64,000 nucleotides of DNA from Pholiota molesta (GCA_014925825.1 JACGCK010000033.1:124001-188000), one strand, 5' to 3'; shown: positions 33,397 through 46,843, numbered from the stretch's first letter. Notes: generated by a model not told the origin, from the letters alone. Translations and numbers: made by a program.

Positions 33397-35313
33397 CTAG
33401 TAGTCATCAGAATCCTCGTCATCTTCAAACTGCTCATCCTCCTCGTCCTCCTCCATTTCCTCATCGCCATAAATCAGCTCTCGCTCGTAATATTCCTCTG
33501 CCTGCTCTGCCATCTCGTCGTCGTAATAAATCTCCTCTTGTTCGTAATATTCCTCCTCCGACTCTGCATCCTCCGAATCATACGTATAATCGCTCATAGC
33601 GACGCTGTGTATTTCGATATTGTCCCAATCGACCTTGCCTACAATTTGGGAAAGCGACTCTATATCGGATTTCCTGAGTTCTTGACATGACTGAAAAGAC
33701 ACCTTTTCAATCCTTGCGCCGGACTCGGAACGCTGGACAAGCCAGTCCTTCAATGATTCGAACGAGATAGAGATTGGATCTTGCACAACGTCGGCCTGTC
33801 CCGATTTCCAGAACTCCGTCCCACTGAAATAGATAGAGGAAAGATTAGGAAAATAAAGTTTTTCCTTGAGATCGGTGCCTCTGGCTTGCTGAGTGGATGA
33901 CCCGAGTTTCAATGCGCTTAAAAAGCGTCCGCTTGTATGCCTGTCTACCTGAACAGTGCGCAGCTGAGGAAGTATTCCGAATGTACTTGCTATGGTTTCG
34001 GGACACAGATGATTGCCCATCCACGCAAAGTTTATATGCATGGCGACGTCTTGAAGAGGTATTGCACCGAAAATGTCGCTGATGAGCTTTGGAACATAAT
34101 GCTCCGAGTCTGCTGTCCCTGCCAATTCTGTTTTCCACACGAACTCTAAATCCAAGCTCGCTGGAACGAATCTATACTCTGGCCGCCGCCGATCCACGGC
34201 ATCTGTGAGTAACTCGAGTCGAACTCCAAAGTATCCAAATGTGGAGGATTCGAGTAATGCCAGGGTTCGGAAAGCCACATCGGACAGCGGATTCGAGTAT
34301 GACCGGGAAAGATTCAAGATGACCTCAGTGACATTTGTATGAGAAGTGGAAGCCCCATCCACGACTACAGAGCATGCAATTTTGACCTTTGCTGTTGGTG
34401 GGAAAGTGATACAGCGCAAGAAAGTTTCGATTTCTGTATGGATGGAATAGATGGAGAGAGTTTGGAGAGAGGCGAGGTGTATTTGTTCGGAATCCCAGTT
34501 TTGGTCGACGGGAAATGCGTCTACTATTTCTAAAAACTCCAAATCAGGCATTCCTTTTAGTGCATCCATGAATTGTTTTCCAGTTGGCTTGGCATCCAAC
34601 GTGAGATGGCGTAGTGTAAGAGATGTGAGGGAGCGGAAGAGATGTGGATGCGAGTTCCAGTTTGGATTACATTGCGATAACTCCAGCTTGCGAAGACGTG
34701 GCGTTTGGCAGAAAGCCTCTTCTGCGATAACGATGGGGTCGTCTTCAGATTCATCGACCATTATGCATAAATGTTCCAATTGCGGAGCAGATTTGAGAAA
34801 TTCCTTTTGTAAATCATTTAACGCTGATATGCTGGTATCGGAGATGTTCAGGAAAGAGAGATGCTTGATACGCAAGCTATGGGCTAGAGCGAGCTTGAGA
34901 CCAGGGATAATAGCGCGTAGTGCCAGGGAACCAAGATCAGCTTCAATCACAAGGCCGGCATCTTTGGACCTTTTGAGCATTTCTTGAACCCACCGAATAC
35001 TTCGAAGCGGGGGATCGATCCACAAACTTGGCGAATCGATAGCGACACGCCTCCAGTGGGAACTAACATGAGTCACTACAATCCATCGCAAACGATATCG
35101 CGTCCATTCTCCGGAGATTCCTTGGGTTTCTTTCTTCACGAAGGAAAAGATTCGGCAGAGGATCTCTGGAGGAAAGCGCGAGATGGGTGCAAGATTATTT
35201 TTCTGAGATTTTAAAGCCAAAATGGAGGCCTCGTGCTGCGCGATTGCCTCGTTAATGAGTCGGCGCGATTCTTCAATAGAAATACTGTCATCGAGTGAGA
35301 GAGGTCCATGCAT
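33397..35313 (-). CDS. F-box protein, paralogue with long acidic tail
   Basis: Single exon, 638 residues, start at ATG 35313. Closely related to the F-box gene at 6423-8177: MHGPLSLDDSISIEESRRLI at the start, then F-box SRFPPEILCRIFSFVK and WIVVTHVSSHWRRVAIDSPS. The leucine-rich-like middle contains LRKLELSQCNPNW and LTSLTLRHLTL. The two genes face opposite directions 25 kb apart. The C-terminal 60 residues are almost all Glu, Asp and Tyr in an imperfect EEYYE/EEIYYDDE repeat. The plus-strand paralogue lacks this. F-box proteins act as SCF substrate receptors; the target is unknown. Confidence 0.85.
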   Translation of the reverse strand: MHGPLSLDDSISIEESRRLINEAIAQHEASILALKSQKNNLAPISRFPPEILCRIFSFVKKETQGISGEWTRYRLRWIVVTHVSSHWRRVAIDSPSLWIDPPLRSIRWVQEMLKRSKDAGLVIEADLGSLALRAIIPGLKLALAHSLRIKHLSFLNISDTSISALNDLQKEFLKSAPQLEHLCIMVDESEDDPIVIAEEAFCQTPRLRKLELSQCNPNWNSHPHLFRSLTSLTLRHLTLDAKPTGKQFMDALKGMPDLEFLEIVDAFPVDQNWDSEQIHLASLQTLSIYSIHTEIETFLRCITFPPTAKVKIACSVVVDGASTSHTNVTEVILNLSRSYSNPLSDVAFRTLALLESSTFGYFGVRLELLTDAVDRRRPEYRFVPASLDLEFVWKTELAGTADSEHYVPKLISDIFGAIPLQDVAMHINFAWMGNHLCPETIASTFGILPQLRTVQVDRHTSGRFLSALKLGSSTQQARGTDLKEKLYFPNLSSIYFSGTEFWKSGQADVVQDPISISFESLKDWLVQRSESGARIEKVSFQSCQELRKSDIESLSQIVGKVDWDNIEIHSVAMSDYTYDSEDAESEEEYYEQEEIYYDDEMAEQAEEYYERELIYGDEEMEEDEEDEQFEDDEDSDDY

Positions 35314-35680
35314 TCTGCATAGCGGCGAAATGTAAGCAGACTATCAAAGTAGTTGTCTTGAGGTAAGTGGCAAGAACGTGGTTCAAGTCAGTAATAATTC
35401 TGATATAAGTACCCGAGGAACTATATATCAGTAAAGAGTACAAACCTTGAAGCCTGAACTACACCTAGTATGGCTTTTAGTCTCCAAGTTAATATTCCAG
35501 TGAGAGGAAGGTAAGGACACAACTGGGACACAAGTTCGAACTGGACGGAAATTGAACGTAGGTCACATGGATCACAAGTCTGTCACATAAGTCACACGCC
35601 ACAGCACCTCTCAGCCGCGACCACTGAGATAGGTTGGAGACTGTACTGTTTATTTCTACGATACACTGGTCCTATACATC
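35314..35680. other. intergenic
   Basis: About 370 bp between the F-box start and the 3' end of listerin. It contains the F-box promoter. No other signal seen. Confidence 0.4.
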
Positions 35681-38600
35681 TTAAATAATGTCGGAACGGC
35701 ACAATGGACAACTTGACGAATGACTCGAGTTGAACCACTAAGGCGAATGTCAGCTAGACACCTTGACTATGTAATGATCAAGAACCCACCTTGTACAAGC
35801 AACCGGCGTGGAATCGATTTTTGCATGTTTTACAGGGTTTCTTTGGAAGAGTCCCGTCCATGACGCTGATAATGCTGAATGATGTAAGACGGTAGAAATC
35901 AACAAGGCCTCGGACAAAATAATGACTTCGTAACTTACGAATAACAGATGGCACATTCTACTTGCCCTTCGAAGTGCAGCGTCACGTTCTTCTTGAAAAG
36001 GCTCAGTCCATCGATGATGCGTCCATTCTAGCAAATAAGAAGATTTGAGATCTGGTTATAACCCGGTGCCAGGATTGCAAAAAAGTGTGGGATTGGAAGG
36101 GAGTGCAGGGTAGTTTGGTAAAGAGAAAGTAAACATACATGTGCCCAAATAGTTTGCTGCACGCCCAGAACCCAAGCTCTCCAGCGATTTTCATCAACTC
36201 CCACACGTTTCACGTCCCGGACCTCAATCTTATGCAGAGGCCAGTCTGTCGGAATACGCAACCGAATTTCTAGTTGATGGTCATCCACAGAATACGCGGC
36301 TGCTACCTCGTTGATAGCACTTGCTACCTTGACGGTCATAGCATCGTCGGCAAGGCCATCGCTAGCTGCATGCGAACGCACGTGTTCGAGTTCAGAACGA
36401 ATGAGAACTGGTGAGAAGTAGGTCGAAGTGTAAGAGGTCACAATGTTGGTCAGTTGACGGTCTTTGCAATCGAGAATCCAGGAGTGAATAATGGAAGGGA
36501 TAGAGAGAAGAGCGCGATAATACACGTGTGCCGTCAGGACGGGAATAGCGTGCACGCTACCCGGCTCATAGACTGACAGCAATGATGGTTAAATTAATCC
36601 TGACGGTGCAGCGAAGAGCAAAACTCACGTTCAACATAGAATTTGTCAACCGCCCAAATGTCCAACTTGAAGACTTTGGCAATATTGCCTTGATCGAGCC
36701 GCAGGAGGCCAAGGAAACAAGGTACGAAGCGATCTACGACGATATTCAAGTCCCTGAGTTGCTCAATATAGCTTGATTTCACTTTGAAGGACTATTTCAC
36801 AAAGATGAGAACGTCAGCTGTAAATAATTGAATCCAGAGATACTTACTGCGTCCTGGAAAAGATCAAAGACCAGCATCCACGCAAGCAGATATCCGAATA
36901 GGTTTTGGCTTTGGTCACCGCCGCTCAGATCTTCATCGGTTTCGACATCGTAAGTGAAGTTTATGTCTCTTTGTAGAATTTCGAGTAGTTCCAAGGGCAA
37001 GGTGGCTTGCACAACAGCCTCTGTATCCACACCCGCTTCAATCACAAAGTGCTCTGTACGTCTCAGAGCTGCGACTTTGAGTAATTGATAGGCCATTTTC
37101 TGCACTGAAACCGAAGGGTCTTCAATCAAATGACACATCTATCATGATAATCAATTCAATAAACGAGCTTGTAAGTCAGAGGAATAGAAGGAAATAACCT
37201 TCGGCAGAGTGTTTTCATCAATAAGCGAAGGTGGCAGGTGCTGAACAATCGAAAGTACAAGCTCCCGGCATGCGGACCGTGGAACAGACGATAGCTCAGC
37301 TGGACCTGCAACGAATCAGCCAGTCAAAACATGACTTTGGTGTGTATAAATGCTTACGATTCCCAAGAACGCTAAGATCGCGGACGATAGTCAAAATCGG
37401 AATTCTCCGTTCTGACCATTCGGCCAAAAGCGCTTTGTTAGTCTTTGTCAAATCTTCCAACACTGTCAAAAGCTTTAGTGCCCTCGCAAGCGCCACTAAC
37501 GTGGCCGATTCGTCCTTGTCCGTCTCTTCTTCTTCTTCCTCGGATGGAGATAGACGATCTAGGACAGCCTCCAGTACGTCGAAAATGAAACCCCAATGAC
37601 TTCCAGGTACGTTCTGCAGGATCGGGGCGAGATGGGCGAATATCGGTAACATTGCGCTTTCTACTTCTTCATCCAGCGGCTCGTCGTCGTCTTCAGCGAG
37701 TACCCAAGCTTGACATCCTTTGACCACGTTGACCGCACGCTGAGGCTGGAGGAACACCGCGTCGCCTTCTGGATCTGGAGCTGAAGCAGAAAGTTTGCGG
37801 AGTGTAAGCAAGCCTTCAGTATTAGCTTTTGAAGGTTTGATGCCGGAAATATTGGCGGCAAGTTCATTACGATATCGGTCTAACTTGGGCGGTTCTACGC
37901 CGCTATGCGAGATAGCCGCAACTATCGTCATGGTCGTCTGAGGGGCTATGCCGAGGAACGTTGGTCAATTAAGTTTTACGGAGCATAAAAAGAAATAGCT
38001 AACCTGTCTTCTCATATTTCCTCGCCAATTGCACCCATAAATCAGCCTCGGAGACCTCAATCCCATCCTGGAAGAGCGAATCTAGCACTGTCTTGAGCAC
38101 TCTAGCATCCCGAATACCATCACCATCCTTCGCGTATGTTACAACATCAAATAGGAATGTCTGAAGTTGTGACAACCCCTCTTTAGGGTCTTTCAGCGTA
38201 GAGTCGTTGAGAAGTCGATCGAGAACAACACGCCTCCACGACTCGTCGTCCTTGGCGGCGGAAGAATTCAAAAGGTATACGGAGACCTGTTTGGACTTGG
38301 CTACGATACTGGCCAAGGCAGCCGGAGTGACCTTATCATCGAAAACAGGACTGCGCGACGATGCTGACGGCACATTCTGGAGATCTTGAGCGTACAATGA
38401 CAACGCGAAGAAATGGCGCAATGCCCAGACGTTGCGCTTTGCCAGCTGCCTGTCCTCAACGAAAGCCTGCAAGAGAGCATTCACCTCTCGAGCATAGACC
38501 GAAAATCCGCGGCGGTCCGTAGAAGTCGGTGTTTGGACCTTTCTCCTGGAGTTTGGCGAAGGGTACGGAGGAATCAGCGGGTCGAGAATTGCCAGGCTGG

Positions 38601-41600
38601 GGTCGAGAGCGTCAGATGACAGAGCATCGAGTAACTTATTGAGTTGGAGTGGAGATGGAAGAATAGCTTGGAGTACAAGGGAATCTATGCCAGGCGGCTT
38701 CTGCGCGATCATGTGTAAGATGTCTTCTGGCCTATACGTTGGTTAAAATTGACATGCTGGGAAAAGAAAAAAATATCCACTGCGTACGTTGGTTGTGCCT
38801 TGGTATCTTCCATCACCGCTTTCAGTCTATTTTTGATGATATCCACGATCTGAACCTTGAAACCTTCCGAAGTTCCTTTGAGCCACTCTTGCCATAGGCT
38901 TCTCCCAGCTGCCTGGGAGGGGCTGAGGTTATCCTCTGTCCCATCCACCGCAGTTGAGATAGGGATGAGGTATGAATACAGGAAGATGGCAGGAAGAACG
39001 GATTCATTGAACTGGGGTTCATCCAAGCATTTCGTAAACGCCGCTTGGATTAAATCCACACAGACATCGAAGATGGAGAAATTGACATCTTCGCCTTGAA
39101 TAGCGCGGGTAACGTTGGAATTGAAGGTCGCGACAACGATTTGCAAAAAGGAATTAAGCGCTGATGCTGAAATGAAATACTCTAGGGAAGAATCAATATA
39201 TACCGTCCATTGAATGCAAATCTGGAGCGAGTTCACTAACCAGATGAAACCAAGATTTTCTTGACAAGTGCCAGCTCATTAGGCCGCTTAGGCTCATCCA
39301 AGGCGTTCTCGAGTAGTAAGCCTATCAGGCTATCCAACTCTCCTGCCTGTGGGGTAAGATATTTGGGGAGCAGCCCCTTCTGCGCCGCGTCTAAGAGACC
39401 GCCGAAGACATTCAAGTCTGGAAGGTGGTCTGATTCCGCCTTCGATGCTATGCTTGACAGAAGCGAATGCCAAACTCCGAGCGCCTTGGTTTCGTCCTTG
39501 CGATGGATCAGGTAGGAGAGGAGAAGCGAGGGGTGAAGGGTCAATAGGCGGAATGCGTACTCAGAGAATAGCTCATCCAAACGCTGATGTCATGGCGTTA
39601 GCAACGTACGATTTAGCAAGAACCGATGGCAGCTACTCACATTGGCGAAGTCTCTGTCAGCAAATAACCCCTCTCTGAACCGGTCAAGCATGCTAGCCAA
39701 CAACGCAAATCCAGAACCTTGCTCTCCTTCTGCCAGCACTTTCTCGTCGAGAGCCCGTTCGCATTGCTCAAGAACACCATGCAGCACCTCCTTCATCAGC
39801 GTCTCTGCATTCGCCTTCAGAAGGCTCTCCTCTTTCTTGAAACGATCATAAAAGACCTTCAGCACCGCGGACACCAAGCTCGCATGGTCGTCTCTGGTCG
39901 CCGACGACTTGACATCCTTGGCCAGCACGCTCCACGCTGCATCTAAAAGCGATTGATCGACCGCATATAGCCCCTCGAGAGTTTGAGCTAACAGCCGTGC
40001 AGCAGCTCGCTCCTCAACTTTTAATTTCTTGCTCGCAAGCGCCTCCCATATGCGCGCAGATTGCTCCTTCACGAGAGACACTGCATTGTTCTGAACGGAT
40101 GCCGAGGTCCCTGGTGAATCCGAGGTGTCGGTTTCGGATGAGCGTGCATCGTCGTTGCGCATGCGCTTGATAAGGAAGATGATACATTCCAATAGGGATG
40201 AGAGGAAGGCGGCAGAGGCTGCTACGCGGTGGAGGGATGTAAGCGCACGACTGTCGAGAGCAGCCCAAAAGGCGATGAAGAATTGGGATAGTGGGGAAGT
40301 TGTAGTATCGGAGGTGGATGAAATTATGAGCTATACATGAAATAAGTTAGGTTAGGGACGACGAAAAGCACGAACGACTCACAGACGAGGGAATAGTAGA
40401 CACGATGATAAGGACTGTTGGGTAACCTTCTACAGGAGAGCCTGAACACCCTGATCGTAAGAATCCCAAGAATTCTTCGTAGGCAGGCGATGCTCCTTTA
40501 GCAGGCAATGATAAAGTGTCTTTTGGCAGTGTTTCTTTTTCGGCATCGCTATCAGCCTCGGAATCTGAGGCTTCGTGGTCTTCTGTATCTTTGCTTATAT
40601 CCAACGTCCAACTTTGAGGAAATTCTAGGGGGAAAATGAGATCATGTTGTTTGTGAGAGAACTGGTTCGTACGTTTGAGGAATTTAAGAAGAGGCTGGCG
40701 CATAACCCCTTGGACGAGCGAATCCAGCTCGATCCATGCTGATCGTAAGACGGCAGTTCCAATGATTGGGACAGTGGACTGTAAGCGATCTACAGCATCA
40801 CATTTAAAACGGTTCAAGTGGCAGTGTAAGTAAATTACCTTTGTGAGAGTCGAGGAGTGTCTGCAAAAGGTTCCATCCAGCTTTTCGGACATTCGGTTGC
40901 GCATACCCAAAGCTCTCCATTTCGACCCACGGACAAGTTTCAGCAGGGTGCAAAACGGACCACAGAGCTGGGTTCGAGTAGAATTCCAATAGGTCGCCTG
41001 TTAATGTCGCAGTGGAACCTATATAAATCACTTTGTTGTTAGAATCGATATTGCAAACCTTGAATTTTCTTGACGCACCTGCAATCCAACGCGTTGCACC
41101 CAATGCACTTATCCGAAGCCGCGCCTGTCTGTCTCGCTCATTTTCTTCTTGTTCGTCCATTTTCGCGCGTGGTGTGACATCTCCGTCATCCTTTCGAGGT
41201 GTTGCAACGCTCGATCCCTTCCCACCCAACTGTCTCCCTCCTGCCTTCTTAGAGGGGCCGGCCACAGCGGGAGGCGGCGGTGGTGGTAGAGGATTGAGAT
41301 ATTGATATATGCCACTGGGATCCAGAACAGTGCGTTGGACGAATGAATTCAGCAAAGACTGAAGCTTTTCGGTAAGAAGAAGCGTTCCTGGCGATTCTTC
41401 CCTCGAGATAGTCTCCCGCCATGATTTGGATGCAATTATCAAGACTTGACGGTCGACATCGTGCGTAGCCAGACACCAGGTTCCCAATATGCTTTCTAAT
41501 TGGGATTCGGAAGCAGTCTCTCGCAGAAAAAATAGGATCTGGTCGCGAACTGGAGGGATTTGAAGAAAAGTGGCATGCAAAGTCGCAGCTAGAAACCGAA

Positions 41601-42067
41601 CGCGACGCGAAGGGTTGACGAACAGTGCTGACACATGATGAAGCTACGTAAAATTCAGGGATGTCAGACTTTGACAGCGATATCCAGAGACTCACCCACA
41701 CTGGCAACATCTCCACCAGAGTGTCCGTTAACAGGCTTTCGCGTCCTTCCTTCAAACACTTATTAACCCATGCCAGCTGCAGCTCCTCCAAAGCCCTGGT
41801 TTTCGTGACTTGGGCTTTCTTGCTAATATTCCTCAGCACGACAAGTAGATCGGCTGGTAAAGTATGCGCAAGGCCCGTCGTCTCGAGCGGATCTGGCTGC
41901 ACCGGCGCGGGTTTGACTGGAGGGATGTACATCTTCACTTTGGGTTCCTTTTTCTTGCCCCTTCCCTTCTCCTTGGGCTTGGGGACCTCATCGACCGGAG
42001 CATGCTTCTTCGCGTGCTTCTTACGGGTGCCAGAGGACGCAGACGACTTCGGGTTGCCCTTGACCAT
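35681..42067 (-). CDS. LTN1: E3 ubiquitin ligase listerin
   Basis: Ribosome quality control ligase that ubiquitinates nascent chains on stalled 60S subunits. Seventeen exons (minus): 42067-41696, 41643-41079, 41018-40839, 40789-40673, 40624-40383, 40330-39641, 39583-39241, 39181-38788, 38731-38004, 37945-37358, 37305-37199, 37138-36848, 36791-36629, 36572-36139, 36027-35939, 35874-35790, 35737-35681. They sum to 5445 bp, 1814 residues, exactly in frame. The N-terminus is [20 protein letters not shown], then the listerin N-terminal repeats ([29 protein letters not shown]). The centre is HEAT/ARM-like. The C-terminal RING has [21 protein letters not shown] and CPLCRSDII, spread over three small exons. 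Length agrees with fungal listerins. Confidence 0.95.
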
Positions 42068-42697
42068 GTCGCAGGAACCTAGGATGATGGAGGTAAGTGA
42101 TTAAGAGACGTGAAACTCGCTGACGCTTCCGAAAGCGCTACATGACTCTGATTCCTCATTCAAGGCACCGAATTTGGTTCCCGAATTTTCTAGTGATTGA
42201 TGCAGCAGAAATACCATCCTCTAAGGTGAGCAGCTTGTAAAATTAAACGTATAAGGATTGCACTGGATTGCCTTCACCAGTGGATATCTAATCGATGTTA
42301 CCGTTCCCACGGCCCGAAATCCCGGCGAATGACGACGTTCGGTGAGATCATCTAAAAACTCTATCATGCGCAAACGCCGCGCTCACGGCAGCCAAAGCTC
42401 TACGAACAGTGCTCTCTTCTCGTTCTTGTTATTACAAAATCTTGGATGGCCACAACTTGTGTTAAAAGCATAGCACAGACTGTCTGACATGGATTCCGAT
42501 TCCCCGCCTGCCGCTGCAACGAAAACGAGCCAGACGCCGTCTGGATCCTGAAGATGAGCGCGGATGAGACAGTCAGATCGTTATGTCTGAAAATGACTGA
42601 GACCCTCAGCACTGCCAATGAGTTATAAACCTTCCTCCCGCGGCACCCTCGTTGTCTTTTTTCTCTCCAAAATCCAGACAAATCTACGCCGATAATC
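42068..42697. promoter_or_regulatory. divergent intergenic region between LTN1 and aldo-keto reductase
   Basis: About 630 bp separating two genes transcribed away from each other, so both promoters must lie here. No TATA box stands out. Confidence 0.4.
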
Positions 42698-44183
42698 ATG
42701 AATAGACTTTTCCCGCCTCCTCCTCCTCCGAAAACTGGGCTCGGCCGCTATCGCGTCTTGTCGCCCAATGCTGGTGTGCGTGTTTCGCCTTTGGTGCTGG
42801 GAGCCATGAGCATCGGCGATAAATGGTCGGAGTTTGGCATGGGACACATGGACAAAGCTGCAAGCTTCGCACTCCTCGACGCTTACTACGACAATGGAGG
42901 CAACTTCATCGACACGGCCAACAATTAGTGAGTATATCGTCAGCGTTACATATATTTCGGTCTAAGCCTATTTCTCTGATAGCCAGGACGAGTCTTCAGA
43001 GATGTTCATCGGCGAATGGGCAGAGAAGCAGGGCATTAGGGATCAATTGTTTATCGCAACCAAGGTATATCGCAGCGTTCATCGTCGTCGAGTATCTGAT
43101 ATATCTGACGTTACTTTAGTACACTACCAACTTCAAAGCCCGCAAGGGCCTCAAGCAGGAAGTCATGTATGTCGGCAATAACACCAAGTCGTTGCACATT
43201 TCCGTCGACGCTTCTTTGAAGAAGCTCAGGACCTCCTATATCGATCTCTTGTACCTCCATTGGTGGGATTGGGACACGAGCATCGAGGAAATCATGAAGG
43301 CCCTCCATGTCGTCGTACAGCAAGGAAAGGTTCTATATCTTGTAAGTCAAATTAAATAACCTATACCGTGTGATCATATTCTGACGCGCGTCTTAGGGTG
43401 TCTCTGATACTCCTGCATGGGTCGTTTCGAAGGCCAACCAGTATGCACGAGACAACGCTTTGACACCGTTTGTCGTCTACCAAGGTGCATGGAATGTGAT
43501 GGAACGGTCATTTGAACGTGATATCATTCCCATGGCCAAAGCTGAAGGTATCTTGCCTCTTATATGTCCGTAAGTATGACGTTTACTAACGTATTATAGG
43601 AATGGCACTTGCTCCATGGAATGTACTCGCGGCAGGGAAAATTCGTACCGACGAAGAAGAGGAACGCCGCCGTAAAACTGGAGAAAAAGGCCGCACTCTC
43701 TATGGAGAATGGGAACGTACCGCAGAGGAAAAGAGAATCTGTAAAGTCCTTGAGGCGATAGCCCAAGAAATCGGGGCTAAGAATATTACTTCTGGTAAGC
43801 AGACAACGACAAGTTTCGAGATGGTAGTACTAACATCTTCCGACAGTGGCGATCGCGTACTTGATGCAGAAAACCGTCTATGTTTTCCCCATTGTAGGCG
43901 GTCGCAAAGTCGAGCATCTCCTCGCCAACACCGAAGCCTTGGACATCTCTTTAACCGAAGATCAAATTAAGCGATTGGAGAGTGAAGTCAAATTTGACCC
44001 TGGGTTCCCTTCGACGTTCATTGTAAGTTCTGGCCTTCATTCAACCTAATGCCGTTCTGAATGTATTCTTTATCACTGCAGGGTGATGGCTCCAAAGACA
44101 CCAGGCCAAAATTGCTCACGTCTGCCGCCCCACTCGAATACTGGCCCGCACCAGCGCCCATTCGACTTCAACGCCACCAATGA
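42698..44183 (+). CDS. aldo-keto reductase, aryl-alcohol dehydrogenase type
   Basis: NAD(P)H-dependent reductase related to fungal aryl-alcohol dehydrogenases (AKR9), which interconvert aromatic aldehydes and alcohols during lignin-related metabolism. Seven exons: 42698-42927, 42983-43064, 43120-43341, 43397-43547, 43600-43794, 43847-44022, 44082-44183; 1158 bp, 385 residues. Catalytic tetrad visible: Asp in [15 protein letters not shown], Tyr next to it, Lys in LFIATKYTTNF and His in [11 protein letters not shown]. The cofactor end shows [15 protein letters not shown]. Frame intact. The N-terminus is proline-rich ([19 protein letters not shown]). The actual substrate is not readable from sequence. 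Confidence 0.92.
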
Positions 44184-44620
44184 ATGGTATGGATTGAATG
44201 TTTGAACGTTGATTTCGCCGAATACGCTTAATTTGCTTCCAGCATACGATGTTCTTATTATTCTGATTTTTTCTGAGGATTCCGTTGTATTATTAGCAGT
44301 CTTCAATGTTTGTATTTCCGAATTTTTAGGTTCATCTATAATAAAAATATGCCGCTCACTTCAATCATTGGCTTTTTGCACTGAAAGCGGCCTTGGATAT
44401 ATACCCCGCTCCTGATCTTGCTGTCAAAAAAAAAGCCCTGGCCTTACTTATGGCCGAATGCTTTGCGAAATCAAGGATCTGCCAGAAGAAGGTTCAGCAA
44501 GCCGACAGAGCCCAATAATCACAGAATTTTTGGCGCAAAAAGTTATTTAGGCTCCTATCGGGGCTGAAAGACTCGAATAGGGAAAATTTCCCTTTTAAGG
44601 AAGTCATTCGATTTGGCATC
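44184..44620. other. intergenic
   Basis: About 440 bp of 3' UTR and upstream sequence; an A-run of 9 near 44427. Nothing else seen. Confidence 0.35.
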
Positions 44621-44749
44621 TTTTGGCATTTCCTGATACGAGCGAGAGGGATCCCGACAGATCCCGACAAGGCACACATCTCGCGGGACAAGCACATGCC
44701 CGCACCACTACCCCCTCTCTCCAGTCCGTACAGACATCGATCAGCTCTG

Positions 44750-45731
44750 ACATACTAAACCAAACACATGCAGGCTGCTTACCCATCGCGATTGGCGGTT
44801 CACGTTGGCAAGCGCGACGGTCGTTCCAGAATATCGTCGTCTTGTAAGGGATTCTTGGGCTATTCAATCGAGCTCGACTAAAGCACACTACCCATCCGAT
44901 AGCGGCGACTCGTACAGCAAATCGAGCGAAGGCAAGACATGGGTACGTGGCTAGTTGTCAGTCCGTCCATTCTATTCATCCAGTGACGTTCTTAGGTCGA
45001 CCATCTTCGACGACGAATGCGAAGTGATCAACCAAGAGTGTACAACTTCGCGTTCTCTGGGGCCACTGCCGAAGACGATCTTTCGGACCAGCTGTCCCGC
45101 TTTTTCGAAAGGTTCTCCTGTGAAGAGGATAACAATCAGACGCCAGCCTTGGATCCGGACGGAACGATCTATTGTTTGTTACTCTGTTTCCTTCCAAGGT
45201 TCCCAACTGACTTTCACGGTCGCTAGTTGTTTTTCTCGGTATCAACGATTGTGGAACCACCGAGCGCGATGAACTCGACTCTATTGTTGACAACATCTTC
45301 GACACTCTTCATCACCTCTATGTCAAAGCTGGAGCCAGAAACTTTGTCCTGTTTGACATTCCGCCCATTGATCGCTCGCCACAAGGTATAGTCACCTGGC
45401 CCCATATGATTTCCAACCACGTACATCTAACGCTTCATCCATAGCGATAGAATCTGAGTCTGTTCAGGTGATAGAAGATCGTGTAAAGACCTGGAACGAG
45501 GTACTGCAGGCGCAAACAACCGAATTTGGGTTGTCCAGCAAGGAGGCGACAGTACTCCTCTTCTCACCGCATCAAGTACTCACAGACGTGCTTGAAGACC
45601 CTCTAGAATACGATTTCAGCGAAGACGACCCATCCAATGAGGGTGGTTGCATTTGGATGGATGATTTGCATCTGACATCGGAGGTCCACGATATATTAGG
45701 GGAGCGACTGCTCACTGCTGTCCTGGGATAG
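44750..45731 (+). CDS. GDSL/SGNH esterase (CE16-like)
   Basis: Serine esterase of the SGNH fold, like fungal acetylesterases acting on plant cell wall sugars. Exons: about 44750-44843 (5' end uncertain), 44903-44942, 44996-45173, 45227-45385, 45445-45731. Block I (FGDSYSK) is created across the first intron. Block II is YNFAFSGATAEDDL, block III LGINDCG, and block V IWMDDLHLTSEVH with the Asp-x-x-His pair. No in-frame ATG precedes the first exon closely, so a further 5' exon or a frame error is likely and the start is not fixed. No signal peptide can be assigned. Everything from block I onward is in frame. Confidence 0.8.
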
Positions 45732-46843
45732 CGATCCTAACGTGCGGAATGTCACTCCTACGTTAGTCTGGTGGCTATCGGTGCCTGGACTTGATGGTAT
45801 ACGGGGACAGTGGTTCACGATTAGCCTGTACAGACAGTCCTTACGAACGCTAGCGCATTGCGCATCTTGAGAAGCACTCTACGCGCTGTGTTCGAACGAA
45901 TCTTTGCCATGCGTGGTCACCGGCACCATGGTGCACTGCTATCGCATGATTCAAGTCAGTGAAAAAATTGACGGGGGCTGGAGAGCATCACCGACTTTTC
46001 TCCAGGATTCCCGGCGTGGCTGATTGTATGTTACCTTCCATTTCATCTTGTCTATTATAGTCTGCTAATGGTGTCTTGTAGGGTGACGGAACACATCCTC
46101 CACATCTGATGGCAGGTGCCGCACGCACCTATAGGCCACTTCTCCAACCCCTTCGGCCCTCGGCGGGAAAAATAGTGGCGCTTTTCGTTAAATATCAACG
46201 AAAAACAAGTTCACTGATTTGAAACTTGCTTTCATGAGAAGTATTGCTAGAAGGGTTCAATGTTTGAGGGCGGTGGTTTGAGGAGAACGAAGTTTTGGGG
46301 CTCCACAAGTGTTTTGTACTTGTAAGTAACTTTACGCAAAGACCCAAATGATTGATCGGCGAAGTCCGAGAACACGTTCTTTGAGAGTTGACGTTGATTC
46401 CACGCAAATTCCACGCTTTTCTAGATCTTGTTTTGAATGCAGGAATTCTCACCGCACCTGTGTATCAGTAATTGCGACCTCAAACTGCTTTGAAAAGACG
46501 TCCATTTGCAAGTAATCTCTGTCACGAGCTGGCCATGCTGGACTTTCAATAGTTGGCCACTTGTCACTCTCAACACTGTCCATAGCCATCGATCATCCCT
46601 TTCGATTCCAGAAGGAATGTCGAAATCATCTCAAGACTGGCACAATCTATTTGAAACCACCAGGCAACATGCTTCCTACACGAGGATTAACATTATTAAT
46701 AGGCTTCTGCTCGTTAAATATGAGGTTCTGGGCGACTCGGGGTTCTTCTCTCTTCCATCTTCCCATCTACTACCGGATAGTGGCTTTGTCGCCTTTGAAG
46801 GCCTTCATCCATCTTTCCAGTCTATTCTGCGTTAGATTGACTT
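45732..46843. other. intergenic
   Basis: About 1.1 kb. Frames at 46195-46452 and 46506-46857 are overlapping, motif-free and unsupported. It holds the promoter of the bestrophin-like gene. Confidence 0.4.
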
